Shown: positions 26,371 through 35,564 of the stretch, piece by piece
Layout of the letters: each line of letters opens with the position of its first letter
How positions within the stretch are numbered: position 1 is the first letter of the stretch
Assembly: GCA_012518185.1 (NCBI GenBank)
Contig: JAAYTA010000069.1
Coordinates: forward strand, 1 to 48,421
Length of the DNA: 48,421 nucleotides
Source: Methanobacteriota archaeon
GTDB taxonomy: Archaea > Thermoplasmatota > Thermoplasmata > Methanomassiliicoccales > Methanomassiliicoccaceae
Direction of reading: 5' to 3'
The notes under the pieces: model-generated
The model's database searches: none
What the model was told of the DNA's origin: nothing
Seen by the model: the letters and a program-made list of their open reading frames with translations, nothing else
Made by a program: the position numbers and the translations under genes

Positions 26371-26641
26371 TGTATGCCAGCTAATGATTCGAAATGATGA
26401 GTTAGTATTAAATAAAATGGCTCTAAATTATTAAATTTGACATCTTCAACTCAATTAATGATAAGAAAATGAGATAAAATATCAATCGGCCAAATTCCAA
26501 CGCTTAAAAACTATATGAATTATCTATCAGAATCTCTTATCAAATATATTTTATGAATCATGAATAATGTCAAATTTATGCATGAGAAGATATTATCATG
26601 CTTATCTAAATGAATATATACTCATTCTTATTTTTACACAC

Positions 26642-27271
26642 ATGGAAGGACCAGGCGACCCCATCATGTTCTTGGTATGGGTCGCCATAATATCAGCTTC
26701 AGGAGTGATTGCTCCAGGTCCTTTATTCGCAGCAGCAATAGCAAAAGGACTGGACGATCCACGTGCTGGTGTCAAACTCTCCATTGGTCATGCTATTGTT
26801 GAAGTTCCACTTATCTTAACCATATTCTTTGGACTTATGGTATTCCTTAAAGATGACAATGTTCTGGCTGTAATTGGATTAGTGGGTGGTGCATTCCTCC
26901 TCTATATGGGAGTATCATTGTTTAAATCTCAAAAAGAGATTAGCAATGAAGATATCAGATACACATCCATCATGTCAGGGATTATACTTACCGCTGTAAA
27001 TCCCTACTTCTTACTTTGGTGGGCTACTGTAGGAGCTGCAATGATAGGTTTAGCATCTGGCTTTGGCTGGTGGATGATACCATTATTCATTGTAATTCAT
27101 TTGTCCTGCGATTTTGCATACATGAGCATAGTATCCTATTCAGCCAATATAGGAAAGTCCATTCTTCATAGTAAATGGATCCATAGACTATACACAGCAT
27201 GTGGCATATTCCTCATATTGTTTGCACTATACTTCATAAGTAGTTCATTCAGGATTTTGTTATTAAGTTGA
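26642..27271 (+). CDS. LysE-family amino-acid exporter
   Basis: 209 residues from the ATG at 26642, giving an N-terminus at the first helix; an open frame 75 nt longer adds Tyr/Arg-rich residues unlike the family. Five or six membrane spans, with the signature SGVIAPGPLFAAAI near residue 20 and GIILTAVNPYFLLWWATVG near 110. Exports small amino acids or related metabolites. Stands alone; the stop faces nadA convergently with about 60 nt between. Confidence 0.82.
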   Translation: MEGPGDPIMFLVWVAIISASGVIAPGPLFAAAIAKGLDDPRAGVKLSIGHAIVEVPLILTIFFGLMVFLKDDNVLAVIGLVGGAFLLYMGVSLFKSQKEISNEDIRYTSIMSGIILTAVNPYFLLWWATVGAAMIGLASGFGWWMIPLFIVIHLSCDFAYMSIVSYSANIGKSILHSKWIHRLYTACGIFLILFALYFISSSFRILLLS

Positions 27272-27329
27272 TTAGTATAATCTATTGTAGACTAATCCAT
27301 AGCTTAATAGAGCGATTAGATTCACTCGA

Positions 27330-28235
27330 CTAGTCGCCTCGTCCTATAGCCATCATCCTATCTAGAGGCGTGCGCGCCTTATCCATGAGTTCGGGAGATA
27401 GGGTCACCTTTGGAGAGAGTGATTCGAGAGCGGCGAGAACATTGTCCAATGTTATCAGTTTCATCGTTGGACATACCGCTCCTGGAACATCATAGAATGT
27501 TTTATCTGGGAACTCTTTCGATAAGCGATAGAGCATATCTTTCTCAGTACCTATGATGAATTCTTCGGCATCAGATTCACGTATGAAATTCAACATTCCC
27601 TCGGTAGATCTTACAGCATCGGCTATATCTATGACTTCAGGACGACATTCTGGATGTACTATTACTAAAGCTAGAGGGTGCTTATCTTTCAGATTCTCTA
27701 TCTTTTCAAGAGTAATCGCTTCATGAGTTGGACAGTAGCCTGGCCAGGGAATTATGCTCTTGTTGGTGAACCTCTGAACATAATTAGCTAAATTCTCATC
27801 TGGCAAGAATATTATAAGATCCGACTCTAGCGAGTTGACCACTTTTATGGCATTAGAAGATGTGCAGCATATGTCAGATTCAGCCTTACATTCTGCTGTC
27901 GTATTCACATACGCTACAACACTAGCTCGGGGAAAATCATTCTTGAGCATCCTTAGACTAGATGGTTCACACATGGCAGCCATAGGGCAGCATGATTTAG
28001 TTTCTGGATGTAGAACGATCTTCTCAGGATTGAGTATCTTAGCGCTTTCAGCCATAAAGTCGACGCCACAAAAAACTATGACATCTGCTTCTGACTGAGA
28101 GGCTTGCACGGCTAATCCCAGTGAGTCGCCTACGAAATCGGCTATATCTTGTACCTCGGGAAGCTGATAATTATGGGCGAGGATTACAGCATTCCTCTCC
28201 TTTTTCAGCTCTAATATCCTTTCCTGAGGCTGCAT
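27330..28235 (-). CDS. nadA: Quinolinate synthase A
   Basis: 301 residues. Condenses iminoaspartate with dihydroxyacetone phosphate to quinolinate for NAD synthesis using a [4Fe-4S] cluster. Three cluster Cys are visible: CGVDFMAESAKI (about 81), the DICCTSSNA segment (about 167-169) and the VCPTMK Cys (about 255); HPECRPEV also belongs to the family core. The ATG at 28235 sits 25-30 nt from a perfect TATA box, so the message is leaderless. NadB/aspartate dehydrogenase and NadC are not adjacent. Ends with TAG. Confidence 0.95.
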   Translation of the reverse strand: MQPQERILELKKERNAVILAHNYQLPEVQDIADFVGDSLGLAVQASQSEADVIVFCGVDFMAESAKILNPEKIVLHPETKSCCPMAAMCEPSSLRMLKNDFPRASVVAYVNTTAECKAESDICCTSSNAIKVVNSLESDLIIFLPDENLANYVQRFTNKSIIPWPGYCPTHEAITLEKIENLKDKHPLALVIVHPECRPEVIDIADAVRSTEGMLNFIRESDAEEFIIGTEKDMLYRLSKEFPDKTFYDVPGAVCPTMKLITLDNVLAALESLSPKVTLSPELMDKARTPLDRMMAIGRGD

Positions 28236-28259
28236 TGAGCATTGAGATATGAAATAGGA

Positions 28260-28266
28260 TATAAAA
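28260..28266 (-). promoter_or_regulatory. TATA box of nadA (leaderless)
   Basis: TTTTATA on the minus strand, in CCTTTTATATCC, centred 28 nt before the nadA ATG. The spacing places transcription start at or within a base or two of the start codon. Confidence 0.7.
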
Positions 28267-28486
28267 GGTTTCCATCAACTTAAGTCTGGGTGAGATAGGG
28301 TTGAGGGTTAAATTGAGCATATATTGGTAAAATGTAATGGACAATTGTCGATCATATTTCCATAATATAGAATATTAGTCGGATTGTGCTGACATGCTAC
28401 TTAGCGCATAGCAGTGTGGTCGATTATGGATTCCGCATCACATCATCATTTAATATGAGTATCCATTCTTTCGCAGAGGGACTCAT

Positions 28487-28873
28487 ATGGATCATTCACG
28501 AGAAGAGAGGGCGGCCTCGTATTTCCAGTGCACTGTTCGTGAAAGAGCAGTATTTGAAGCAGGAATCAAATTAGCAGCAGTATATCATCAATTCATAGGA
28601 GCTCCTGTAAGTGCATCAAACGTTGAAAGTTTGGAGAGAGCCATTGAACACGGCGTCATGGTACAGCCATTCGTAGAGTCGGTATCTGTCCATATACATA
28701 AGGAAAGTCTTCGTCGCAAAAGAAACGAATACGACTATCAATCCCTTACAGGAGATATGCTCGATGTATCTGTGAGCATAAAAATTGAAGAGGTCCGAGT
28801 TAGAGGCCGGATGAGATATGTTGAGGATATAAAATATCCTCTAATGTATATCGAGTCCATCGAGCAAGCTTAA
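28487..28873 (+). CDS. mptD: Archaeal dihydroneopterin aldolase (MptD-like)
   Basis: 128 residues resembling the archaeal MptD family, which cleaves 7,8-dihydroneopterin in the pathway to tetrahydromethanopterin or related pterins. Family-like blocks: RAVFEAGIKLAAVYHQFIGAPVS (about 20-42), VQPFVESVSVHI, YDYQSLTGDMLDV and the terminal YPLMYIES. ATG start, monocistronic. The 250-nt upstream spacer is shared with the divergent nadA. I recognise it from memory of the family blocks; an independent profile hit would confirm it. Confidence 0.72.
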   Translation: MDHSREERAASYFQCTVRERAVFEAGIKLAAVYHQFIGAPVSASNVESLERAIEHGVMVQPFVESVSVHIHKESLRRKRNEYDYQSLTGDMLDVSVSIKIEEVRVRGRMRYVEDIKYPLMYIESIEQA

Positions 28874-29136
28874 ATTTGATCTAGTAATCATATATGCTGT
28901 TTGGATAAATGATCCAATACAGACTAGTGTATATGTTGATCAGTTATAGGGCTCTAATATCCTCAATAGGAGCGATATATGATAATTAGCATCTACCATG
29001 GTCGATTTATCAATGATTCGGATAGGATAATTACCATTAATCATTAGAAAAGATATTAAGAATAGGAGCCCATACGGTCTGGCACCCGTTTCCCCTGGAA
29101 ATATTAAGGGTCATGCTTTCGAATTGGTGACATATA
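28874..29136. other. Spacer before THEP1 with short ORF
   Basis: 263 nt without a clear gene. A 22-codon frame starting with ATG at about 28979 has AGGAGCGAT before it, and a G+C-rich patch lies at about 29066-29112. Neither resembles a known RNA or protein. Confidence 0.3.
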
Positions 29137-29682
29137 ATGAAGAATAATATTAAGATAGGCATTACAGGTTTGCCCGGAGCTGGCAAGACTCACGCCTTGT
29201 TGAAAGTTATTGAAATGTTGGAGGCTGAAGAATATACGGTAGGAGGGATGGTCACCGAACCTATTGTCGAGGGGGGAAAGAGGACAGGGTTTGCTATAGT
29301 AGATTGGCAGAGTAAGGAAAAAGGTGTATTCGCTCACGTCGATATTTCTTCAAAGTTTAATGTAGGAAAATACGGCGTGGATTTATCAGTGCTAGAGTCT
29401 GTAGGAGTAAAAGCATTGTTTAAGGCCACTGAAGATGCCGATGTAATCGTCATTGATGAAGTTGGCCGTATGGAGGTAGAATCTCAACCTTTTATCGATA
29501 CTGTCAAACTAATTCTTGACCTTAATAAACCTATGATCCTAACACTTCATAAGAAGTCAAGGAATCCTCTTTTACAAGATATTAGGCGGAGAGATGATAT
29601 CCGCATTCTAGAAGTGACTCCCATAAACCGTAACCTACTCCCATATAAGATCATGAAGCTTATGAAGGGAGAGTTCCTTTGA
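29137..29682 (+). CDS. THEP1-type nucleoside-triphosphatase
   Basis: 181 residues. P-loop NTPase of the THEP1 family (archaeal enzyme and human NTPCR), which hydrolyses NTPs to NDPs with low turnover. Walker A GLPGAGKT (residues 9-16 approx), GGMVTEPIVEGGKRTGF and VIVIDEVGRMEVES (Walker B, about 105-118) are diagnostic. ATG preceded by GGTGA at 6 nt. The last codons overlap the TTG start of trm1, so they are coupled; a nucleotide-housekeeping role alongside tRNA modification is a guess. Confidence 0.9.
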   Translation: MKNNIKIGITGLPGAGKTHALLKVIEMLEAEEYTVGGMVTEPIVEGGKRTGFAIVDWQSKEKGVFAHVDISSKFNVGKYGVDLSVLESVGVKALFKATEDADVIVIDEVGRMEVESQPFIDTVKLILDLNKPMILTLHKKSRNPLLQDIRRRDDIRILEVTPINRNLLPYKIMKLMKGEFL

Positions 29683-30794
29683 GCCTTCCTGGCTCCATCG
29701 AAGTTCTAGAAGGAAGGACTCGCCTACAAGTACCTCATAATCATTCATCAGGCGGCCCAGGTAAACGCATTGGACGCGTGTTCTATAACTCTCAGATGGC
29801 TTTTAACCGCGACATTTCAGTCATGTTCCTTAGGGCTCGACCAGTGCGCTCGGCCCTCGATGCCATGGCAGGTACCGGGGCAAGAGCAATTAGGTGGGCA
29901 GTGGAAACAGACGTTTCCGATATTACTGCCAATGATCGTGATCCAAATGCAGTTGAGTATATCAGGGCAAATATTGACCTGAATAATGTGAATGCACGTT
30001 GCAATAGTACTAATGAAGATCTTAGATGCATGCTTGCTCGACGAGCATTCGATATGATAGATATTGATCCCTTTGGTAGCCCAGTGCATTACATTCCTGC
30101 AGCAGTTCAGGCTGTAAAACGACGTGGTCTATTAGCTATCACTGCAACTGATACTGCACCACTTGCGGGGACTTATCCTAAGAAGAGTATGCGCCGATAT
30201 GGTGCAGTATCTATGCGATCTCCTTTCGGGCATGAATCAGGACTTCGAATTTTAATAGGTCATGTTATGAGAGAGGCGGCAAAAGAAGATCGTGGAGCAA
30301 GATGCCTATTATCATTCTATGCAGATCATTATTTCCGTATATACCTTCAAATGGAGGAGGGGGGAGCAGCTGCAGATCGATGCCTCAAACAAATGGGTTA
30401 TGTTGAAAATGATCCTGCCACAGGGTATTTTACATATGGTCTCGAATACTCCAATCGCTCAGCCGGACCATTATGGCTAGGCCCACTTCACGATCATGAA
30501 TTACTGTCTGATATGGAGGCGACCAATGATCTTTCAGAGGTCAGACGATGTGAAAAATATCTTGAATTATGGAGGTCAGAATTAGATATGCCGTTTTTCT
30601 ATGAAAATGATGAGCTATCATCTTTTCTTGGAATATCTCCTCCGCGCATGGATCTCCTTCTTGAGAAATTGAACGAAGTTGGTAAGGCCTCTAAGACGCA
30701 TTTTTCTCCTACTGCGATAAAGACCGATCTCCCAATAGAGGATATTTTATCCATATATCAGGAAGCATCGGCTTCAAACTTACGGCATGATTAA
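29679..30794 (+). CDS. trm1: tRNA (guanine26-N2)-dimethyltransferase
   Basis: 371 residues. Methylates G26 of tRNAs twice using S-adenosylmethionine. SAM-binding motif DAMAGTGARAIRWAVE (about 60-75), acidic NDRDPNAVEYI, and the catalytic DIDPFGSPVHYI (about 125-136) are clear, followed by the Trm1-specific C-terminal domain. Start is a TTG overlapping the THEP1 stop (TTGA), the usual coupling geometry. A TATA-like stretch at its 3' end probably serves purA. Confidence 0.95.
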   Translation: MSLPGSIEVLEGRTRLQVPHNHSSGGPGKRIGRVFYNSQMAFNRDISVMFLRARPVRSALDAMAGTGARAIRWAVETDVSDITANDRDPNAVEYIRANIDLNNVNARCNSTNEDLRCMLARRAFDMIDIDPFGSPVHYIPAAVQAVKRRGLLAITATDTAPLAGTYPKKSMRRYGAVSMRSPFGHESGLRILIGHVMREAAKEDRGARCLLSFYADHYFRIYLQMEEGGAAADRCLKQMGYVENDPATGYFTYGLEYSNRSAGPLWLGPLHDHELLSDMEATNDLSEVRRCEKYLELWRSELDMPFFYENDELSSFLGISPPRMDLLLEKLNEVGKASKTHFSPTAIKTDLPIEDILSIYQEASASNLRHD

Positions 30795-30829
30795 AATATG
30801 TGTACCTGCTGACCATCCATGGTGTATTC

Positions 30830-32137
30830 TTGCCGACGTTAGCGATCATTGGAATGCAATGGGGCGATGAGGGTAAGGGTAAGATAACAGATTATCTGGC
30901 TGAAGGCGCCGACATGGTTGTACGCTATCAGGGCGGTGCCAACGCTGGCCATACTATAAAGGTGGGCGATGAAGTCATCGCACTACATCTGTTGCCATCT
31001 GGTATGGTTCGCCCTGGTGTGATATCAGTAATTGGAAATGGCGTGGTGATCGACCCTGAAACCATGAAGAAAGAAATAGAGGGATTAGTGCGTACAGGCC
31101 GATCTGTGGAAAATCTCAGAATCTCTGACCGCGCAAATGTTGTATTACCGTATCATAAAGTCCTAGATGGTGCAGAGGAGCGTGCACGTGGTAAGAAAGG
31201 AGTCGGAACTACAGGCCGTGGCATAGGTCCTTGCTATTCAGACAAGATGTCACGATCTGGAATTCTAATGGGAGATCTTCTAGATGAGGAATATCTGAGA
31301 GATCGTATTGAAACTATACTGCCTATGAAGAAGCGCCTCATTAATTCATTGGGAGAAGAGTTCGATATAAACCCTGAGGAACTTGTAAAGGAACTTCTTG
31401 AATATGGGCGAATTTATCGAGATAAGATTATAGACACTTCAATCCTAATTAACGATTATATAAAAAAGGGCGAGAATATATTGTTCGAGGGCGCCCAGGG
31501 AACTATGCTGGATATTGATAATGGAACTTATCCTTACGTCACATCATCCAATTGTACATCAGCGGCCATATGTTCAGGTGCGGGCGTTCCACCGTCAGCA
31601 ATAGAGCAAGTAGTTGGAGTCGCCAAGGCATATACTACTCGCGTTGGAGCTGGTCCATTCCCAACTGAACTACACAATGAGATGGGGAAGATACTTCTAC
31701 ACCAAGGCGAAGAATTTGGTACCACCACTGGACGAGAAAGGAGATGTGGATGGCTCGACCTAGTAGTATTACGTCATGCGACCCGGCTAAATGGCCCAAC
31801 ATCACTAGCAATCACTAAGCTTGACGTATTGAATGATATAGATTCAATCAAAGTATGTGTGGCCTACGATATAGATGGTGAGAGAGTAGAGCATTTTCCA
31901 GGTAGTGCACCTAAAATGGAAAGTGCTAAGCCAATTTATGAAGAATTGAAAGGCTGGAAGTCCTGGTCTGAAGATACTGTAGAATTGTGTCAACAAGGTA
32001 TAGAAGCTATGCCAAGGGAGATGCGAGATTACATATCATACATTGAAAAGGATTTGGGCGTAAAAGCTGATATTATATCTGTTGGAAAAGAGAGAGATGA
32101 GACCATAGATCTACGCCCTGATCGTTGGTCAGCCTAA
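30830..32137 (+). CDS. purA: Adenylosuccinate synthetase
   Basis: 435 residues from the TTG at 30830, giving the usual LPTLAIIGMQWGDEGKGK start; GGTG lies 5 nt upstream. The GTG at 30800 would add ten non-homologous residues. Converts IMP and aspartate to adenylosuccinate with GTP. Seen: P-loop GDEGKGK, GGANAGHTI, RGIGPCY, the PYVTSSNCT segment and TTTGRERRCGW. A TATA-like ATTAAAATATG at 30790-30800 overlaps the trm1 end, so it has its own promoter. Functions in AMP synthesis. Confidence 0.95.
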   Translation: MPTLAIIGMQWGDEGKGKITDYLAEGADMVVRYQGGANAGHTIKVGDEVIALHLLPSGMVRPGVISVIGNGVVIDPETMKKEIEGLVRTGRSVENLRISDRANVVLPYHKVLDGAEERARGKKGVGTTGRGIGPCYSDKMSRSGILMGDLLDEEYLRDRIETILPMKKRLINSLGEEFDINPEELVKELLEYGRIYRDKIIDTSILINDYIKKGENILFEGAQGTMLDIDNGTYPYVTSSNCTSAAICSGAGVPPSAIEQVVGVAKAYTTRVGAGPFPTELHNEMGKILLHQGEEFGTTTGRERRCGWLDLVVLRHATRLNGPTSLAITKLDVLNDIDSIKVCVAYDIDGERVEHFPGSAPKMESAKPIYEELKGWKSWSEDTVELCQQGIEAMPREMRDYISYIEKDLGVKADIISVGKERDETIDLRPDRWSA

Positions 32138-32235
32138 CTAAATATCAGAACTTCAGGATGCTTCATACGGAGTATCCTCTCTTAATTCCTTATTATTTAT
32201 GATATCACCCCTCTTAGTGATTATACAATATTAGT

Positions 32236-34170
32236 CTATTTAGCTTGTAATATTGAATCCCTTGTGCATGTGAGACTACTGTCTAATGTGTTGATCGTAT
32301 CGTCGAGCATGTCTTTAAAACGATAAACATCTACAGGCACTTCGATCTCGAATCTAATTCCTTTACCATATTCACCAGTTTCATCAATTTTCATGCCTGA
32401 AATGGCTAAGGCTTCAGCTACGAAGTGTAATCCGTGACCCGATCGAGAATTATGTACAAATTCAAAAATTGAATCTTTATCCTTAGCCGATACCCCTGGA
32501 CCATCATCCTCGTAAATTAATACCAACTTATCATCTTTCATATCAGTCCAGACACGTATATTCTTAGCTCCAGTTCCATGGATCATGGTGTTTTGGAATA
32601 AGTTATAGAATACTTGGAGAAGTAATCCATCCGCATAAATCTCAATATCTAGAACATCTAGATCAATATTTATGTCGTGTAAATCAAGTGATGATATTCC
32701 TAGATTAATAGCTTCATTTAAATCCATCCAGGTTAGAGGAACCTCGCCTAATTCAAAATATTTTCCAGTGGATTCTATCAGAGCTATCATGTCATCCATG
32801 GAGTTGAGACCCTTGACAAGATAGTCATTCTTCTCCGATTCGTCCTCACTATCCATCGCTAATTCAAGATAACATAATGCGACTGTAATGTGATTACTTA
32901 GGTCATGACTAGTTAGATGGCCTAGAAGTTGTAATCTATCCTGAGTTATTTGCAATTGTTCAAAGCTCTTCATTAATTCAGTTACATCTCTAGAAATTCC
33001 AATTACACGAGATGCTTTTCCCTCATCATTATAGACTTTAACCATGCCAGCCTGTAGCCAGATCTTCCCACCATCTTTGTGAGGAAACCTATATGTCCCC
33101 ATGGTCCAATCGTCTTCTAGATTACCTGATTCTTCCCTTATCCATTCTCCCATTGGATGATCAGCGGGAAGAATCTTTGCAGGATTATTACATAATTCTT
33201 CTGCCGAGTAGCCTGTGAATTCTTCTACTGCTGGACTAATATATGTTAGTTTAAGCTCAGGGATCAATTCATACTGAAATAGTATGTCTCGAGCATTTTC
33301 TACCAGACCTCTAAATATTTTTTCACGCTTAGAAAGTTCCCTATAAATTAATCGAGTTGGCTCAGACACACCTGTATGGACAATTGCCATGAACACTAGG
33401 AAGAATTCAGCGAGCATGAAGATATGTCCCAGCATGTTGATCGATGAATATACACTAATGTAGAGCGTAAACATTAATTCGGCTAGAATGAACATCGCCA
33501 CCGCAATCATCAGCAGTCTGAGAATATATCTGTCAAAATGCGATCGCTTGAGGAATAAAAGAATTCCACCTATGGTAGCAATGCCTATAATCACATATTC
33601 ACTTATTACTTTGAATGGAGTGAGTCCAGTTGGGTCTACATGAGCAGTTGGGAATATTCCTAAAAATATCGTTATTATGAGTATTGAGGTGACTGCTGCA
33701 TAGCTAGTAATCAGTAATTTCCATGGAATTTTTCGACCAATTGTTAATGGAGCAATTAATAGCGTGATTGCCTGGATATAACGGAAGGCCAGCCAGAGCT
33801 GGGTCGGAAGATTAGAGCCACCTTCGAATATGCCCATGCCCTTATAACCAAGCATATGAAGCATTTCAATAACAGCTGTGAAAAGATACGACATTCCGAG
33901 CACAAGGAGATAGTTATTTTCGATACTTCTGCGAGTACTAAGTACGACAGCCGCAATGGTAAAGGAGATCGCCATCCCGAAAACTTCGGCTAGACTATGG
34001 AAGAGAAGGTAATTATATGCAGATGTTAAATATAATGATGCTAATAATATAATAAGTATTGTATATGGAAACCAGCGGCGCTCGATGAGAGGCAGGCCTT
34101 TATTGCCGCTCTTTTTTTGACTACTTAATAAGTCACCTTTCATTATAGGGTCAGTATACAAGGGATACAC
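32236..34170 (-). CDS. Membrane sensor histidine kinase with MASE3 and PAS domains
   Basis: 644 residues. N-terminal MASE3 sensor with about seven membrane spans (30-275), recognised by FHSLAEVFGMAISF, the YLLVLG strand and HMLGYKGMGIFEG with NLPTQLWLAFRY. A PAS domain follows (about 285-395), then a kinase core: phospho-acceptor His in LTSHDLSNHI, N box NLFQNTMIHG, G box EDDGPGV and the F/G2 region SGHGLHFV. An archaeal HisKA variant. No response regulator lies nearby, so it is an orphan. Monocistronic. Ligand unknown. Confidence 0.88.
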   Translation of the reverse strand: MYPLYTDPIMKGDLLSSQKKSGNKGLPLIERRWFPYTILIILLASLYLTSAYNYLLFHSLAEVFGMAISFTIAAVVLSTRRSIENNYLLVLGMSYLFTAVIEMLHMLGYKGMGIFEGGSNLPTQLWLAFRYIQAITLLIAPLTIGRKIPWKLLITSYAAVTSILIITIFLGIFPTAHVDPTGLTPFKVISEYVIIGIATIGGILLFLKRSHFDRYILRLLMIAVAMFILAELMFTLYISVYSSINMLGHIFMLAEFFLVFMAIVHTGVSEPTRLIYRELSKREKIFRGLVENARDILFQYELIPELKLTYISPAVEEFTGYSAEELCNNPAKILPADHPMGEWIREESGNLEDDWTMGTYRFPHKDGGKIWLQAGMVKVYNDEGKASRVIGISRDVTELMKSFEQLQITQDRLQLLGHLTSHDLSNHITVALCYLELAMDSEDESEKNDYLVKGLNSMDDMIALIESTGKYFELGEVPLTWMDLNEAINLGISSLDLHDINIDLDVLDIEIYADGLLLQVFYNLFQNTMIHGTGAKNIRVWTDMKDDKLVLIYEDDGPGVSAKDKDSIFEFVHNSRSGHGLHFVAEALAISGMKIDETGEYGKGIRFEIEVPVDVYRFKDMLDDTINTLDSSLTCTRDSILQAK

Positions 34171-34214
34171 CGCTTTTTACATTATAGTATATCAAAAAAT
34201 AGTAAGGTTAAATG

Positions 34215-35477
34215 TCAGAGAACTGCTCTCTCGAACCCCTCAGTCCCTAGGGGAAGAGTGGCATCAATAGCAATTTTAGATGTAGTACCATCGCCACTAG
34301 GATCCAATGAAGAACCTGCAGCATTATCAATCACTGTTAAGGATCTGGAGGCTTGGAATCTAGTCGCTAGAGCCCACTCAACCTGAAGATCATCGTAGAT
34401 ATCAATATCTCCATCGACAACGATTACTTGCTTCATAGATGGATGTCCAGTTAAAGCAGCAATTGCTGCATTCGTCCCATCTCCCTCTTTATTTTTAGTT
34501 ATTGAAACAACACCATGAAGCCAGCAGCATCCTCCCTCAGTAAGTCGAACACCATGCACTCGAGGAACTACTTGATTCACAGTCCGATAAATTATTGGTT
34601 CACGAGGTAGACCCATCAATAGGAAGTGTTCAAGACCACCTGGGAACAGTAACTGGAATATGGGATCATTGCGCATGTATAGCCGATCCACTTCAAACAC
34701 CGGACCGGGACGTACCATATCATATGTTCGAGTTATATCTACAAATGGACCCTCATCTACCATTCGTGAAGTAATTCTCCCCTCTAATACTATTTCCGCC
34801 TGCGATGGCACGCGTATTCCAGAGGGTAGCTGATATACCTCTAGTGGACTTCCTATTGTCCTTTCTTTCAGTGAAGAGGCAATTTGCATCTCGTCGATAT
34901 CATAGTTAGTAGAGGTAGCAGCGGCTAGAAGTTCAGGTGGAGATAGGCCTAAACAGAATGCTACAGGAAGATCTTTTCCTTTAGATTTGGCATTTTTCCA
35001 CATAGTGTACAAATGGCGTGGAACCAATCTTAGAGCAAAGCTTCTCCCATCAAGTAAAAGCATTCGGTGAAAAGACATATTGGCTTTACCATCTTGTTCA
35101 GCAATCGCTATCGCTGAAGTTATGTATCTACCAGCATCTTTCGGATAATGTTTGATTATAGGTAAGGATGTAAGATCAAAATCCTCTCTGACATCTTCCA
35201 TAAAGGGAGCATTATCAACTAGTTTTGGATCGGACGGATTAGATATGGCCTCTAGCATCCTCTCCATCAATTTGTCTTTTTCAATCCTAAGGTAATTGCA
35301 TATGGCATCTCTAGTGGACCATACATTGCCAACAGCGCGCATACCATTGATATCAGTAAACATTATCGGAGTATTATTATTTTCAGCGAGTAAGCGGGAG
35401 GCCTCTAGATCATAACTAACAGGCCGGTCCACTAAAATGATATCTTTTACCTCGGCGAGATGGTCCCTTAGCGCCAT
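34215..35477 (-). CDS. UbiD-family decarboxylase
   Basis: 420 residues. UbiD enzymes decarboxylate unsaturated acids using prenylated FMN. The family's central segments are present: SLPIIKHYPKDAGRYITSAI, NMSFHRMLLLDG, ALRLVPRHLYTMW, and the late EGGCCWLHGVVSITK and VVVDGDIDIYDD. In many archaea a UbiD homologue of this length is trans-anhydromevalonate 5-phosphate decarboxylase of the archaeal mevalonate pathway; that is the first hypothesis, but no aconitase-like AMPD partner or UbiX is visible here. The start ATG at 35477 has no strong SD. Divergent from gltX. Confidence 0.82.
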   Translation of the reverse strand: MALRDHLAEVKDIILVDRPVSYDLEASRLLAENNNTPIMFTDINGMRAVGNVWSTRDAICNYLRIEKDKLMERMLEAISNPSDPKLVDNAPFMEDVREDFDLTSLPIIKHYPKDAGRYITSAIAIAEQDGKANMSFHRMLLLDGRSFALRLVPRHLYTMWKNAKSKGKDLPVAFCLGLSPPELLAAATSTNYDIDEMQIASSLKERTIGSPLEVYQLPSGIRVPSQAEIVLEGRITSRMVDEGPFVDITRTYDMVRPGPVFEVDRLYMRNDPIFQLLFPGGLEHFLLMGLPREPIIYRTVNQVVPRVHGVRLTEGGCCWLHGVVSITKNKEGDGTNAAIAALTGHPSMKQVIVVDGDIDIYDDLQVEWALATRFQASRSLTVIDNAAGSSLDPSGDGTTSKIAIDATLPLGTEGFERAVL

Positions 35478-35564
35478 ATTGGTAAGATATGATGAGGGAT
35501 ATTAATTCATTGTCCCGGTTATATGAAAATCCCTTCTTCGAAAGATACAAAAGCCTGATGTAAG

